DNA of 64,000 nt from Leptospira brenneri (lineage in GTDB: Bacteria; Spirochaetota; Leptospiria; Leptospirales; Leptospiraceae): positions 1 through 64,000 of the forward strand of contig NZ_NPDQ01000003.1 of assembly GCF_002812125.1 (NCBI RefSeq), read 5' to 3'. The position numbers and the translations under genes were made by a program. The notes under the pieces are model-generated. The model searched no databases. It saw only the letters and a program-made list of their open reading frames with translations, and was not told the DNA's origin. Shown piece after piece: positions 35,571-45,699 of the stretch (position 1 is its first letter; every line of letters starts with the position of its first letter).

Positions 35571-37402
35571 CAGTGATTATCCAAGGGAAGTTCAATTCTA
35601 AACTTACATCCACCTAACTTAGAATTTTCGACAATGATATGCCCGTGATGATCTATGATTGTTTTTTGAACAATGGCAAGACCAACCCCAGAACCATGAT
35701 TCTCTTTTGTTGAAAAATATGGTTCAAATATTTTTTCTTTCCAATCTTCTTTGAGTCCAGGACCAGAATCATCAATTTCTATCACGATAGACTTTCGAAG
35801 GGCTTTTTTTTGCAATTTGGACATGATTCGAATTTTTTTCCGTTTTAAACTCAAAATATCCAATTCTTCTTTGGGATTTTCTACTGATTGAATGGCTTCA
35901 ACTGCATTTTTTATTAAGTTATTAATGACACCCAAAAACAATCGTTTGTCGAGAAATACTTCTGGAAGGTTTTCTGCTAATTTTAATTCAAATTCGATAT
36001 CGGTAGTATCACGGAAAAGAGCTACTGCTTCTTCTAAAATGGGATTTAGTTTTTGATTGATTAGAACAGGAACGGGCATCCTTGCAAACTCGCTAAACTC
36101 TTTGACTAAGTGTTCGAGTACTCGCACTTGCCCAATGATCGTTTCTGTAGCATCAAAAATGACCGATTCTAAATTTTCAGATTTTGGATTTTGGAATTTT
36201 CTCTGGATTCTCTGTGCGGAAAGTTGGATGGGGGTGAGAGGATTTTTAATCTCGTGTGCCATTCTTTGAGCAACCTCTTTCCAAGCAGCAATCCTTTGGG
36301 AATGCATAAGCTCCTCCGACTTTGCATCTAGATCACTTACCATTTGATTAAAACTATCAATAAGAATTCCCATCTCTCCTTCTTCCGTTTTCTCCAAACG
36401 GATATTGGCTTCACCGAGAGATACTCTCTTGGTTGCATTGGCTAAATTAATAATGGGACGAGAGACTCGTCTTGCAAACAAAAAGGAAAATAGGATGGCA
36501 ACGAGAAACATCGCAAAGGAAAAAAAAGCAATTGTTATGCGAACACTATACGGAATTTTTTCCTTCCAAAGACTCACCTTTTCATAAGTGGAAGTAGCAT
36601 TCACAATGTTCAGAACATCTGATTCCATACCCTTGTGAATTCTTTGGCCCACAAACACTTCCACAGTATCGTTTAAATAAAACTTACAAAGAATATAGGA
36701 TTTGTCATTTAGATACAAACGAGAAAGAAAAATTCCAGGGCGTTTTGATTCCCAAAAGTCAAGATCCTTAATGTATCGATAGATTCCTTTTGATTCAAAA
36801 CTCGGGGTTCCTGAGGTAACAAAACCTAAGTAATATTCGTTTTTTTCAAAAAGTCCGTTTTCTACTCCTTTTTGAAAGACTGTATATCCATCTGGTTTTG
36901 ATCCCGACAATCGAGATCTTAAAATACCTACTTTTTCGACAAACTCAGTCTCAATTTCCTTTTCTTCATTTTCGATGATAAGACTTGCAGACCTAAGTGC
37001 ATTCGAAATATCCACACGGTAAAAACCTTCAATCAGTCTTCCCGTTAAATTGGAGGATAAAATGAAAATGGGTAAGGAAGGAATTAAGGCAACAAACAAA
37101 AAAGCAAGTGTTAGGCGATACCGAATGGAACTACGGATTTTTCCCGTTTCTCTGTTCCGCCTGTTCCGATATACATAACTTAAAATAAGGGATAAAATAA
37201 AAAAAGGAATCAGAATGAATACATAAGTATCCAACTTAGAGAAAAAGGAGATGTCTTCTTCTTGTCTAAAAAAAACTAATTCGGAGAAACCAATCGAAAT
37301 GCCTATTGTTAGAAAAAAGATAAAGATATCACGTAAATAATATCTGCTTTCATCGGAAAGCCTTGGAATGGCTTTTAAAAACTTAATTGGTAGCCGTTTC
37401 AA
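35570..37402 (-). CDS. NtrY-like sensor histidine kinase
   Basis: The 610-residue protein has membrane helices near 27-45, 58-78 and 96-114, an extracytoplasmic sensor part, another helix near 292-312, a HAMP segment (RRVSRPIINLANATKRVSLGEANIRL), a HisKA domain with RMAHEIKNPLTPIQLSAQRI (phospho-acceptor His) and a HATPase domain (NLIKNAVEAIQ, DDSGPGL, GSGVGLAIVQKTI). The overall plan is that of NtrY. It starts inside the end of the HPr gene, overlapping by 20 bases, and its end shares a base with the regulator gene, so the pair is coupled. The signal sensed is unknown. Confidence 0.9.
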   Translation of the reverse strand: MKRLPIKFLKAIPRLSDESRYYLRDIFIFFLTIGISIGFSELVFFRQEEDISFFSKLDTYVFILIPFFILSLILSYVYRNRRNRETGKIRSSIRYRLTLAFLFVALIPSLPIFILSSNLTGRLIEGFYRVDISNALRSASLIIENEEKEIETEFVEKVGILRSRLSGSKPDGYTVFQKGVENGLFEKNEYYLGFVTSGTPSFESKGIYRYIKDLDFWESKRPGIFLSRLYLNDKSYILCKFYLNDTVEVFVGQRIHKGMESDVLNIVNATSTYEKVSLWKEKIPYSVRITIAFFSFAMFLVAILFSFLFARRVSRPIINLANATKRVSLGEANIRLEKTEEGEMGILIDSFNQMVSDLDAKSEELMHSQRIAAWKEVAQRMAHEIKNPLTPIQLSAQRIQRKFQNPKSENLESVIFDATETIIGQVRVLEHLVKEFSEFARMPVPVLINQKLNPILEEAVALFRDTTDIEFELKLAENLPEVFLDKRLFLGVINNLIKNAVEAIQSVENPKEELDILSLKRKKIRIMSKLQKKALRKSIVIEIDDSGPGLKEDWKEKIFEPYFSTKENHGSGVGLAIVQKTIIDHHGHIIVENSKLGGCKFRIELPLDNH

Positions 37403-37658
37403 AATTTCGCCCTACCAAATCTTCTAAAGCAGAAAGAGCCTCCTCTTCCCTTTTCCCATCCGCCTTTACCGAAAAAATCGTTCCTGGTCCAAGTGCGAGC
37501 ATCATAAGACCCATAATGGATTTTCCGTTGACTTCGATATCGTCTTTGATGACAAATATTTCACAGGGGAAACTAGCGGCCATCTTTACAAACAGCGAGG
37601 CTGGCCTTGCATGTAAACCTGTACTATCTTCTCTAATCTTTAACTGGATTTGTTTCAA
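37383..37658 (-). CDS. HPr-family phosphocarrier protein
   Basis: The 91-residue protein has the active histidine in TGLHARPAS (H16) and the regulatory serine in NGKSIMGLMML (S47), with the usual HPr fold length. H16 would take phosphate from enzyme I; S47 is the target of HPr kinase, whose gene lies directly upstream and overlaps by 26 bases. No sugar PTS permease is present in the window, so a regulatory rather than transport role is likely. The start is a TTG. Confidence 0.93.
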   Translation of the reverse strand: MKQIQLKIREDSTGLHARPASLFVKMAASFPCEIFVIKDDIEVNGKSIMGLMMLALGPGTIFSVKADGKREEEALSALEDLVGRNFETATN

Positions 37659-38601
37659 TGGAGTTCTGTTGAATATACGTATTTAGTTTATTTGAAAATT
37701 CTTTTGCACTATTTTTTCCCATCTTACGCAGCCGTTGGTTCATCGCAGCTGTTTCCACAATGATAGGAATATTTCTTCCCGGTTTGACAGGAATTTCGAT
37801 ATATGGAACTGATACTCCGAGGATTTCTTCCATACTTTGTTCAATTCCGGTTCTTTCATATTCACCAGAAGTTTGTTCTTCCCATTCTTTTAAGTTAATG
37901 ATCAGTTCAATGAGCTTATGATCTCTTACTGATCCAACACCAAACAGATCTTTGATGTTTAAAATACCAAGCCCACGAATTTCCATATGATGACGGAGTA
38001 AATCGGAACAAGAGCCAATCAAATAACTTTCACTCAAACGACGGATTTCTACCATATCATCCGCCACAAGTCTGTGTCCCCTTTCAATGAGTTCAAGTGC
38101 GGTTTCACTTTTACCAACACCGGAACGTCCAGTTAATAAGGTTCCAATCCCAAATACTTCAATGAGTACTCCATGACGCATGGTGCGGGGAGCAAGAGCT
38201 CTATCTAAAATTTGAGAAATGAGAGTGATAAATCTATGTGTTGCAATTTCCGTTTTAAAAAGAGGAATGCCTTTTTGTTTTGCTCTTTCCACAAAGGGAA
38301 TTTGGGGTTCGTTCCCATGTGTGTAAATGATACAGTTTAAATGAAATTCAAAAAACTTTTCAGTGATTTCACTTAGTTTTTCTTTGGAAAGTGAATTAAG
38401 ATATGCCCATTCCCCTTTTCCTAAAATTTGAATCCGATCATTTGCAAAAAAATCAAAAAAACCTGTAAGCGAAAGTCCCGGACGGTTGATTTCAGCATTA
38501 TTGATTCGATTCGAAAGTCCGGCTTCCCCAGTGACCAACTTTAATTGTAAATCTTCATGATCTCTTAAAATAGCATCCACTGTAATCCCAGGAACTGGCA
38601 T
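37633..38601 (-). CDS. hprK: HPr kinase/phosphorylase
   Basis: The 322-residue protein has a regulatory N-terminal domain and a kinase core with Walker A TGRSGVGKSETALELI (about 155-170), DDMVEI, and the family segment MEIRGLGILNIKDLFGVGSVR, which carries the catalytic and capping residues. PVKPGRNIPIIVETAAMN is also typical. It phosphorylates and dephosphorylates the serine of HPr. The gene is followed by the HPr gene and preceded four bases earlier by rpoN. Confidence 0.95.
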   Translation of the reverse strand: MPVPGITVDAILRDHEDLQLKLVTGEAGLSNRINNAEINRPGLSLTGFFDFFANDRIQILGKGEWAYLNSLSKEKLSEITEKFFEFHLNCIIYTHGNEPQIPFVERAKQKGIPLFKTEIATHRFITLISQILDRALAPRTMRHGVLIEVFGIGTLLTGRSGVGKSETALELIERGHRLVADDMVEIRRLSESYLIGSCSDLLRHHMEIRGLGILNIKDLFGVGSVRDHKLIELIINLKEWEEQTSGEYERTGIEQSMEEILGVSVPYIEIPVKPGRNIPIIVETAAMNQRLRKMGKNSAKEFSNKLNTYIQQNSIETNPVKD

Positions 38602-38605
38602 TGGT

Positions 38606-40027
38606 TTACCCCTTTAAAGAACTAATCCTCTTCCTTTCGTTAGAAGGAAGGATTCTTAAGACCTTTCTGTATTTTGCGACAGTACGACGGGCAATTTCAA
38701 TTCCTTTTTTCTCCATCAGTTCAACGATATCCTGATCAGAAAGAGGATTGTTTTCATCTTCATCCTTTACCAAGTTTCGAATGATTTCATGGATCTTTTT
38801 GGAACTTTCTTTCCCTCCCTCGGCAGATTTAACCCCAGAAGAAAAAAACCATTTGAGCTCAAAAAGACCCCAAGTAGTTTGAATGTATTTATTTGTTGTT
38901 ATGCGAGAAATAGTTGACTCGTGTAAATTTAATTTTTCAGCAACTTCTTTTAAAGTCAATGGTTTGATAAAACCAATTCCTCCTCGAAAAAAATCCACTT
39001 GAAAATCGATGATACAACTGACAACACGTTGCAAAGTTTGTCTTCTCTGTTGGATGGAGCGAATGAGCCACTGGGCAGAACTATACTTGGTTTGGAAATA
39101 TTCCTTTTCTTTGGGCGGAAGTTTTTGGTTTAAAAGTTCGCGGTATTCTTCTTGGATAGAAAGTTTAGGTAACCATTCATCATTGATAAAAATATTAAAT
39201 TCATTACCGATCTCTTTTACAACAACATCAGCAACTACGTAATCGACCTTTCTGCCTTGGTAGGTTGTGGCAGGATAAGGTTCTAATTTTTTGATCAGCC
39301 TTGCTAAACTAAGAATTTCCTCTTCTGTGATTTTTAGATTTTTAGCAATTTTTTTATAATCTACCTTTTCTAAGTCAGACAAAAACTCTCCAATCAGTTG
39401 GTGTAGAAGAGTATTCTCGGGAAAAAGAATTTTCCCCTGAATGAGAAGAGTTTCCTGCATATCCTTTGCCCCAATCCCGATGGGATCAAGTTCATTGACT
39501 ACTTGCAAAACTCGTCTCACTTTTGATTCCTGATAACCCATCTCTTTGGATACGATCGCCAAATCATCGGTTATAAAACCCTTTTCATCAATCATACTGA
39601 TCAGGACTTCACCAATTTCAAATTCCAATTTAGTTAATTTAATGAGTCGGAGCTGATTTAACAAATGTTCTTCGAGGGTTTCTCCGCGAGTAGAGGATTC
39701 AATATATTTTTGATTTCTGTCACTAGCTTCCGTATCATAAGAGCGAGGTCCTTCTAAAGAATAAGAATCCTGCCAATTGACATCAGTACTTTTTTCATGA
39801 TTTAATTTTTCTAATCGTTTGACTTCATCGATAGAAAACAATTCAGGCATTTTAGTTTTTTCATCAGCCCCAACTTCATCCAGTAATGGATTTTCTAAAA
39901 GTTCATTTTGGATTTTATCAGAAAGTTCTAAAGTGGATAAAGACAAAAGTTCGATGGACTGACGTAAGTCCTGGGTCATCACTAATTTTTGCGTTTGGCG
40001 TTGTGTAAGTGAAGCCCCGAGTTTCAT
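38606..40027 (-). CDS. rpoN: RNA polymerase sigma-54 factor
   Basis: The 473-residue protein starts with the activator-interacting region I (GASLTQRQTQKLVMTQDLRQSIELL), followed by an acidic linker and the core-binding region (EIGEVLISMIDEKGFI, VLQVVNELDPIGIGAKDMQE). The helix-turn-helix is TLKEVAEKLNLHESTISRITTNKYIQT, and the RpoN box ARRTVAKYRK sits near the C-terminus (IARRTVAKYRKVLRI). All hallmarks are intact. It directs RNA polymerase to -24/-12 promoters and needs an AAA+ activator. The gene begins one base from lptB, as in many bacteria, where rpoN follows lptB. Confidence 0.97.
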   Translation of the reverse strand: MKLGASLTQRQTQKLVMTQDLRQSIELLSLSTLELSDKIQNELLENPLLDEVGADEKTKMPELFSIDEVKRLEKLNHEKSTDVNWQDSYSLEGPRSYDTEASDRNQKYIESSTRGETLEEHLLNQLRLIKLTKLEFEIGEVLISMIDEKGFITDDLAIVSKEMGYQESKVRRVLQVVNELDPIGIGAKDMQETLLIQGKILFPENTLLHQLIGEFLSDLEKVDYKKIAKNLKITEEEILSLARLIKKLEPYPATTYQGRKVDYVVADVVVKEIGNEFNIFINDEWLPKLSIQEEYRELLNQKLPPKEKEYFQTKYSSAQWLIRSIQQRRQTLQRVVSCIIDFQVDFFRGGIGFIKPLTLKEVAEKLNLHESTISRITTNKYIQTTWGLFELKWFFSSGVKSAEGGKESSKKIHEIIRNLVKDEDENNPLSDQDIVELMEKKGIEIARRTVAKYRKVLRILPSNERKRISSLKG

Positions 40028-40801
40028 TTATAGTTTAAAATCCTCACCTAAATAAATTCGTCTTGTTTCAGGATCGTTGATTAAATCATCCGCTGTTCCT
40101 GAAATGAGAATTCGACCACTATACATGATATAGGCCCTATCCGTAATTTTTAATGTTTCTCTTACGTTATGGTCAGTAATTAAGATCCCAAGACCTCTTT
40201 CCTTTAAAGATTGAATTACGTTTTGAATGTCTTTTACCGCAATCGGATCCACACCAGCAAACGGTTCATCTAATAGAATGAAGTCCGGGTTGGTAACAAG
40301 AGCCCTTGCAATTTCACATCGCCTTCTTTCTCCTCCGGACAGAGTGTACCCTTTTTGGTTAGCTACACGCATAATTTGTAACTCCATAAGAAGGGCATCT
40401 CTTCTACGGATGATTTCATCCCCAGGAAGGTTCATGGTTTCCAAAATAGCTTCTAAATTTTCGGCAACAGTCAGTTTACGAAAAATACTCGCTTCTTGTG
40501 CTAAATAACCGACTCCCATCCGAGCGCGAATATGCATCGGTGCTTTGGTCAGGTCTTCGTTGTCTATGAATACATGTCCCTCATCTGGAGTAACAAATCC
40601 AACACTCATATAAAAACTTGTGGTTTTTCCGGCACCATTAGGACCAAGAAGTCCTACAATTTCGCCTTTTCTAATATAAAAACTAACGCCATCAACAACC
40701 TTACGTTTGTTATATATTTTTACGAGATTTTCCATCCGAAATGTTTTTACACTTGGATCTATTTCTTTCTGGATAGTTTGAGTTTTACTTTTTTTCGCCA
40801 T
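40028..40801 (-). CDS. lptB: LPS export ABC transporter ATPase LptB
   Basis: The 257-residue ATPase has Walker [17 protein letters not shown] (about 50-65), Q-loop [13 protein letters not shown], the signature [15 protein letters not shown], Walker [17 protein letters not shown] and the H-loop ITDHNVRE. The LSGGERRR and EASIFRKL segments are characteristic of LptB, which drives extraction of LPS from the inner membrane with LptF and LptG (not in the window). An N-terminal extension of about 22 residues precedes the usual start. It overlaps the OstA-like gene by 17 bases and is followed at once by rpoN. Confidence 0.95.
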   Translation of the reverse strand: MAKKSKTQTIQKEIDPSVKTFRMENLVKIYNKRKVVDGVSFYIRKGEIVGLLGPNGAGKTTSFYMSVGFVTPDEGHVFIDNEDLTKAPMHIRARMGVGYLAQEASIFRKLTVAENLEAILETMNLPGDEIIRRRDALLMELQIMRVANQKGYTLSGGERRRCEIARALVTNPDFILLDEPFAGVDPIAVKDIQNVIQSLKERGLGILITDHNVRETLKITDRAYIMYSGRILISGTADDLINDPETRRIYLGEDFKL

Positions 40802-42122
40802 TCGGTATTACCTTAAGCCCATCCGTCAGATAAGCCTTGTCCGATTTAGGAAAGAGAATGATCTTTCCCGCTGAGACTTTTGTGTTGTCCTTGATAAGAT
40901 TTGGATTTCCTTCTAGGACTAATTCGTCTCTTTTTTCAAAATAAGTTGCATATTCACCTGTCGCTGTCGCCGTTTGTGTTTCCACTTGGACATTACCACG
41001 CGCAACCACCTCAAAACGTTCATCAAATCGCTCTAAAAATACTGCGGTAAGTTGACCTTGCTCAGTTAATTCTTTTTTATTCAAAAAAACAATCCGAGGT
41101 TCTTCCGTTAAATAAGAATATCCTTTGTCTTTATCATAAGAGAGTAGTCCTCCTTCCATTCGGTAACCATTCTCTTTATCCAAATAACTAACATTTCCGG
41201 TTGCCTTGATATCTTTATTATTACGACGACTTTCCAAAAGGTTGGCTTTGAATTCGGAATTCGTCCTATACATAAAGGCGTCCCCGTTCATAGAGGTTAA
41301 GGTTTCCTTTCCTTTGTTTTGATGGGTCAGTGTTTTCCCAGTAAACAAAGTCACAACACGTTCCTTTGTTGTAGTATCTTTTTCTTTGTCTTTTTTGTTT
41401 TCGTAAGATACCTGATAAATGGTAGCATTCCCATCTAATTGAATGCTTCCTTCTTTTACAAAATAAGAAAGAGTTTGCCCAATCAAAAACCGATTTTCGG
41501 AAAACAAAAATGGTTCTCCGCCTAAATCGATCCGATCTTCCTTTTCAGAAAATACTGCGTCTTCCCCAAAAACTTGAAATTCATCGGAAGTCACAACCAC
41601 CTTCCCCGCTAAATTAGTTTTTGCCTCTTCTAAATAACGAACGATGGATTGGCATTGAATCTTTACGACCTTCCCCTCTTTTTTTTGGATGAGAACGGGA
41701 TTGTTTTCCAAACTGACAGTCCCCGCCATTTTATCATAAATACCTTTTGAAGCCGTGAGAGTCACTCCATTCTGAAAATCTTCAACGATCACCTGCCCTT
41801 TTAAATTTCCAATCAGAGCATCTTCTCCAATGATTTCAATCTCACGAGCACTGAGTTTGATGGTTTTATGCATAATATAAGCACCACCACCCAAGATAAA
41901 AACCTTCACAGGAAATCCATTGATCGTACGTTCTTCTTGAGTAAGACTACTTCCACCCCACATAACAGGAATTCTATCTTTCTTATCTTTTGTTTTCTCC
42001 ACAGAAAAAACGGAGTTTTCTTTTTTCAAAAGATCTTCAGAACCAAATAACACAGGTATCGGTGATGGATTGGCATGAAGACCGAAAAAACTCAAAAAGA
42101 AATAAAAAAACAGTTTTTTCAT
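40785..42122 (-). CDS. OstA/LptA-like periplasmic LPS-transport protein
   Basis: The 445-residue protein has a short signal peptide ([14 protein letters not shown]) and is built of OstA-type beta-jellyroll repeats: [61 protein letters not shown], and [23 protein letters not shown]. LptA forms the periplasmic bridge that carries LPS. It is more than twice the length of E. coli LptA, so it may span more of the periplasm by itself. It lies between the LptC-like gene and lptB in overlapping order, matching the lptC-lptA-lptB order elsewhere. Confidence 0.85.
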   Translation of the reverse strand: MKKLFFYFFLSFFGLHANPSPIPVLFGSEDLLKKENSVFSVEKTKDKKDRIPVMWGGSSLTQEERTINGFPVKVFILGGGAYIMHKTIKLSAREIEIIGEDALIGNLKGQVIVEDFQNGVTLTASKGIYDKMAGTVSLENNPVLIQKKEGKVVKIQCQSIVRYLEEAKTNLAGKVVVTSDEFQVFGEDAVFSEKEDRIDLGGEPFLFSENRFLIGQTLSYFVKEGSIQLDGNATIYQVSYENKKDKEKDTTTKERVVTLFTGKTLTHQNKGKETLTSMNGDAFMYRTNSEFKANLLESRRNNKDIKATGNVSYLDKENGYRMEGGLLSYDKDKGYSYLTEEPRIVFLNKKELTEQGQLTAVFLERFDERFEVVARGNVQVETQTATATGEYATYFEKRDELVLEGNPNLIKDNTKVSAGKIILFPKSDKAYLTDGLKVIPNGEKK

Positions 42123-42664
42123 GGTTTATCCTTCAATGGATTACTACCGCCCACGGTCACTGCCTTCGGTTGGATGATGGTAAATTTATTTAAACTCTTA
42201 TCTGCACGTAGTCCTTTCCCACGGATTGTAGTTCCGTCGGAATAAACGAGAACATCGTCTTCAGATGATAATGTTTTTTCTTCTAAATTGTATGTAAGTG
42301 ACTCTGATTCGATATACTTACCATCATTCGTTTTTAATTTTACTTTTCCATTCAGAACAACTGTTTTTGTGGAATGGTTGATTTCACCCCGGTCCCCAGT
42401 CATTGCAGAAGTTACATTTCCCTTTTCTAATTGTTTAAACTCGAAACCGTAAACGATAGTTTTATTTTCTTTGGGAAAGATATAAGATTCATCCCCTTTC
42501 AATTTCCATTCGAGTTCCCCAGATTCCTTATACGAAGAACGGGAAAAGTTTCGCATAGAAACCATAGAACCAGATTCTTTTTCAACCTCAATACGAAGGT
42601 ATTCTTTATCCTTGCAACTAACAATCGCTAAAAGAAACATAAAGAAAACCAACCTTCGCATCAT
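42119..42664 (-). CDS. lptC: LptC-like lipoprotein
   Basis: The 181-residue protein has a signal peptide with a spirochaetal lipobox (FFMFLLAIVSCKD), then an LptC/OstA-type beta domain: SGELEWKLKGDESYIFPKEN, GDRGEINHSTKTVVLNGKVKLK and EKTLSSEDDVLVYSDG. LptC binds the LptBFG complex and hands LPS to LptA. E. coli LptC is anchored by a membrane helix; here a lipid anchor seems to take its place. The gene overlaps the OstA-like gene by four bases and follows kdsA by 10. Confidence 0.8.
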   Translation of the reverse strand: MMRRLVFFMFLLAIVSCKDKEYLRIEVEKESGSMVSMRNFSRSSYKESGELEWKLKGDESYIFPKENKTIVYGFEFKQLEKGNVTSAMTGDRGEINHSTKTVVLNGKVKLKTNDGKYIESESLTYNLEEKTLSSEDDVLVYSDGTTIRGKGLRADKSLNKFTIIQPKAVTVGGSNPLKDKP

Positions 42665-42674
42665 AAAAGATAGT

Positions 42675-43520
42675 TTAATCCTCTAAAAATTTGGTTTTTA
42701 CCAGACGATCTAGTTCCAAAAGTTGTGTGAGTAGATTTTTGACTTTTGCTAGAGGAAATTGTGTCGTTGCATCTGATAATGCCTTTTCAGGATCCGGGTG
42801 GACTTCCATAAAAAGCCCTTCGACTCCTACGGAAACTGCACCTCTTACCATATGAGGAATGAATTCACGAAGACCACCTGTGATATTGCCTGCAGCTCCC
42901 GGAAGTTGTGCCGAATGTGTTGCATCAAACACAATTGGAATTCCATGTTTGTGCATCATCGGAATCCCTCGAAGGTCAAACACTAAGTTTCCGTATCCGA
43001 AACTAGCACCTCGTTCGGTCACCATGTATTTTTCTGATCCGGATTCTTGGATCTTCGTTTTGATATGACGGGTATCATCTGGGGCCATAAACTGACCTTT
43101 TTTAACATTCACCCATTTGCCTGTTTCCGCTGCTTTGGCAATTAAGTCTGTTTGACGACTGAGGAAAGCTGGAATTTGAAAGATATCCACAGTTTCTTTT
43201 AAAGGTTCCACTTGAATGGTTTCATGAATATCCGTAAGGACAGGAACATTGTATTTGTTTTTGATGAAATCAAGAAGTTTCCTTCCTTCTTCCAAACCAG
43301 GCCCACGATAAGAATTGATCGAAGAACGGTTTGCTTTATCAAAAGAAGATTTAAAAATATAAACAATTCCCAGATCATCACAAATGGCTTTCATCTCTCC
43401 ACAAACTCGGTCGAGTAATTCCTTATTTTCCATCACACAAGGTCCGGAAATAAGAAAGAAGGGATTACGACCTCCGATCTTTTTACCAAAAAAATCTCTT
43501 TCTTCAATTAAATCGTACAT
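42675..43520 (-). CDS. kdsA: 3-deoxy-8-phosphooctulonate synthase (KDO-8-P synthase)
   Basis: The 281-residue enzyme condenses phosphoenolpyruvate with arabinose 5-phosphate, the first step to the KDO of LPS. It has FLISGPCVMENKE, FKSSFDKANRSSINSYRGPGLEEG, VLTDIHE, IFQIPAFLSRQTDLI, VNVKKGQFMAPDD, ERGASFGYGNLVFDLRG and VFDATHSAQLPG, all standard for KdsA. It starts one base after pyrG ends and leads into the LPS export genes. Confident. Confidence 0.97.
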   Translation of the reverse strand: MYDLIEERDFFGKKIGGRNPFFLISGPCVMENKELLDRVCGEMKAICDDLGIVYIFKSSFDKANRSSINSYRGPGLEEGRKLLDFIKNKYNVPVLTDIHETIQVEPLKETVDIFQIPAFLSRQTDLIAKAAETGKWVNVKKGQFMAPDDTRHIKTKIQESGSEKYMVTERGASFGYGNLVFDLRGIPMMHKHGIPIVFDATHSAQLPGAAGNITGGLREFIPHMVRGAVSVGVEGLFMEVHPDPEKALSDATTQFPLAKVKNLLTQLLELDRLVKTKFLED

Positions 43521-43521
43521 C

Positions 43522-45144
43522 TTAATCCTCCGTTTTTTTAGCTAACTTGGATGCTGCCCGAATGAATCCAGCAAAGAGTGGATGTGGGTCAGTCGGTTTA
43601 GATTGGAATTCTGGGTGGAATTGAACTCCAACAAACCATGGATGATTGGTTACTTCCACAATCTCCGCTAAACTTCCATCAGGCGAAAATCCAGCAAGGT
43701 TCATTCCTTTTTTTTCAAACTCGTCTTTATAACGTAGAGTGAACTCAAATCTATGTCTATGTCTTTCAGAAATTCGTTCTGCTTTGTATTCGGAATAAGC
43801 AAGACTTCCTTTTTTAACAATACAAGGGTAAGCACCGAGTCGCATGGTTCCTCCCATACGTTCGATTTCCTTTTGTTCTTCAATCATGGAAATGACAGGA
43901 TAATTTACATTGGGTTTGAATTCTGTTGAGTTAGCATCTTTAAATCCAAGAACGTTTCTTGCAAATTCAATCACCGCACATTGCATTCCAAGACAGATCC
44001 CAAAAAATGGAATTTGTTTGGTTCTTGCATATTGAATCGCAGCAATTTTCCCTTCAATCCCACGTTCTCCAAATCCACCTGGAACCAAAATTCCATGAAC
44101 ACCTTTCAAATGTTCTTTTACATTTTTTGTATCAATGTCTTCTGGATTGATTTTGATCACATTCACTTCTACATCGTTGGCAATTCCACCATGGGCTAAT
44201 GATTCATAAACAGAACGATAAGCATCCTGTAAAGAGATGTACTTTCCAATCAATGCAACCTTAACGGTCTTTTTTGTATTACGGATTCGTTTAACCATAT
44301 TTTCCCACTGGGAAAAATTAAGTTTACGAAGGTCCATACCAAGAGCATTCAAAACTACTTCATCTAATTTATCTTCTCGATACATGAGAGGAATTTCATA
44401 GATTGAAGTATCAATGTCGACAGCCGAAATTACATTTTGTTCTTTTACGTTACAGAAGAGAGAAATTTTATTTTTCATCTCTTTCGACATTGGTTTATTG
44501 ATACGACAAATTAAAATATCTGGTTGGATACCGAGTGCAAGAAGTTCCTTCACCGAGTGTTGAGTGGGTTTTGTTTTTGCTTCTCCAGCGGCTGTAATCG
44601 TTGGGACAAGAGTTAGATGCAAAAATAGAACTTGGTTACTACCATGTTCATAACGCATTTGCCGGATCGCTTCTAAAAAGGGAACCGACTCAATATCACC
44701 TACGGTTCCACCAATTTCAACAATAACAAAATCAGTTTCTTGATCTCGAGTTAAGTTATAAATTCGGTTTCGAATTTCATTGGTGATATGTGGTACAACC
44801 TGTACGGTTCTTCCTAAATAATCACCTTTCCTTTCTCTTTCAATGACCGCGTGATAAATCTGGCCGGTGGAAACAGAATTTTTTCTGGAAAATTTAGATT
44901 TTGTAAACCTTTCGTAATATCCTAAATCTAAATCTGTTTCCGCTCCATCTTCGGTCACATAAACTTCCCCGTGTTGGTACGGACTCATCGTACCTGGGTC
45001 TATATTGATATAGGGATCCATTTTTTGTAATGAGACGGTATACCCTCTGGCTTCTAACAAACAGCCGAGAGCCGCAACAGTGACCCCTTTTCCTAAGGAA
45101 GAGGATACACCACCGGTAATGAAAATATATCTGGTCTTGGACAA
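43522..45144 (-). CDS. pyrG: CTP synthase
   Basis: The enzyme aminates UTP to CTP with glutamine; CTP is also used to activate KDO and heptose-type sugars. The synthetase half begins KTRYIFITGGVSSSLGKG; the glutaminase half has FFGICLGMQCAVIEFARN (catalytic cysteine) and VGVQFHPEFQ. I start at the TTG at 45142-45144, which has GAGG six bases upstream and gives the usual N-terminus; the TTG four codons earlier is the longer option. The result is 540 residues, normal for the family. It lies 51 bases from the heptose adenylyltransferase gene. Confidence 0.97.
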   Translation of the reverse strand: MSKTRYIFITGGVSSSLGKGVTVAALGCLLEARGYTVSLQKMDPYINIDPGTMSPYQHGEVYVTEDGAETDLDLGYYERFTKSKFSRKNSVSTGQIYHAVIERERKGDYLGRTVQVVPHITNEIRNRIYNLTRDQETDFVIVEIGGTVGDIESVPFLEAIRQMRYEHGSNQVLFLHLTLVPTITAAGEAKTKPTQHSVKELLALGIQPDILICRINKPMSKEMKNKISLFCNVKEQNVISAVDIDTSIYEIPLMYREDKLDEVVLNALGMDLRKLNFSQWENMVKRIRNTKKTVKVALIGKYISLQDAYRSVYESLAHGGIANDVEVNVIKINPEDIDTKNVKEHLKGVHGILVPGGFGERGIEGKIAAIQYARTKQIPFFGICLGMQCAVIEFARNVLGFKDANSTEFKPNVNYPVISMIEEQKEIERMGGTMRLGAYPCIVKKGSLAYSEYKAERISERHRHRFEFTLRYKDEFEKKGMNLAGFSPDGSLAEIVEVTNHPWFVGVQFHPEFQSKPTDPHPLFAGFIRAASKLAKKTED

Positions 45145-45207
45145 AATGGACCTCAAAAAAGAATGTTTTTTACAGAGTGGCGAGATTTGGGTCCAAAATC
45201 AATACGT

Positions 45208-45696
45208 TTAGGAAGGGGATTTGGCTTTTTCTAAAATCTTAGTTGTGGATTTTCCTTGTACAAAGGGTAAAATTTGAATATCCGCTCCCATCTCTTTTAA
45301 AATTTGGTATTCCGGCAGGGTTTCGACTTGGTAATCCCCACCTTTGGAATGGACAGAGGGTTTTACTTTTTTAAGAATTTCTAATGGTGTATCTTCCCCA
45401 AAGGAAGATACAAAATCGACAGAGGAAAGAGCTGCGAGGACGAGCATCCTGTCTTCGCAAGAATTGATTGGTCGGGATTCCCCTTTCAGTCGCCTAACAC
45501 TTGCATCCGAGTTCACACCAATCCATAACAAATCACCAAGATCCCTGGCTTGCGCTAAGTAACTGACATGTCCTGGGTGCAAAATATCAAAACAACCATT
45601 GGTAAATACGATTCTTTTTCCTTCCAAAGACTTTCTTTTGGCTTCGATCCCATCAAAAGGGATGATTTTTGAATTTAGATTTTCGTAAAAACTCAT
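45208..45696 (-). CDS. rfaE2: D-glycero-beta-D-manno-heptose 1-phosphate adenylyltransferase (HldE C-terminal half)
   Basis: The 162-residue protein is a nucleotidyltransferase with [19 protein letters not shown] (HxGH motif) and [21 protein letters not shown]. It ends with a cytidylyltransferase-fold core typical of the RfaE second domain ([15 protein letters not shown], then TTKILEKAK). It makes ADP-heptose for the LPS core. In E. coli this is fused to the kinase as HldE; here the kinase is a separate gene three bases upstream. AGAGGA lies eight bases before the ATG. Confidence 0.92.
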   Translation of the reverse strand: MSFYENLNSKIIPFDGIEAKRKSLEGKRIVFTNGCFDILHPGHVSYLAQARDLGDLLWIGVNSDASVRRLKGESRPINSCEDRMLVLAALSSVDFVSSFGEDTPLEILKKVKPSVHSKGGDYQVETLPEYQILKEMGADIQILPFVQGKSTTKILEKAKSPS

Positions 45697-45699
45697 AAA

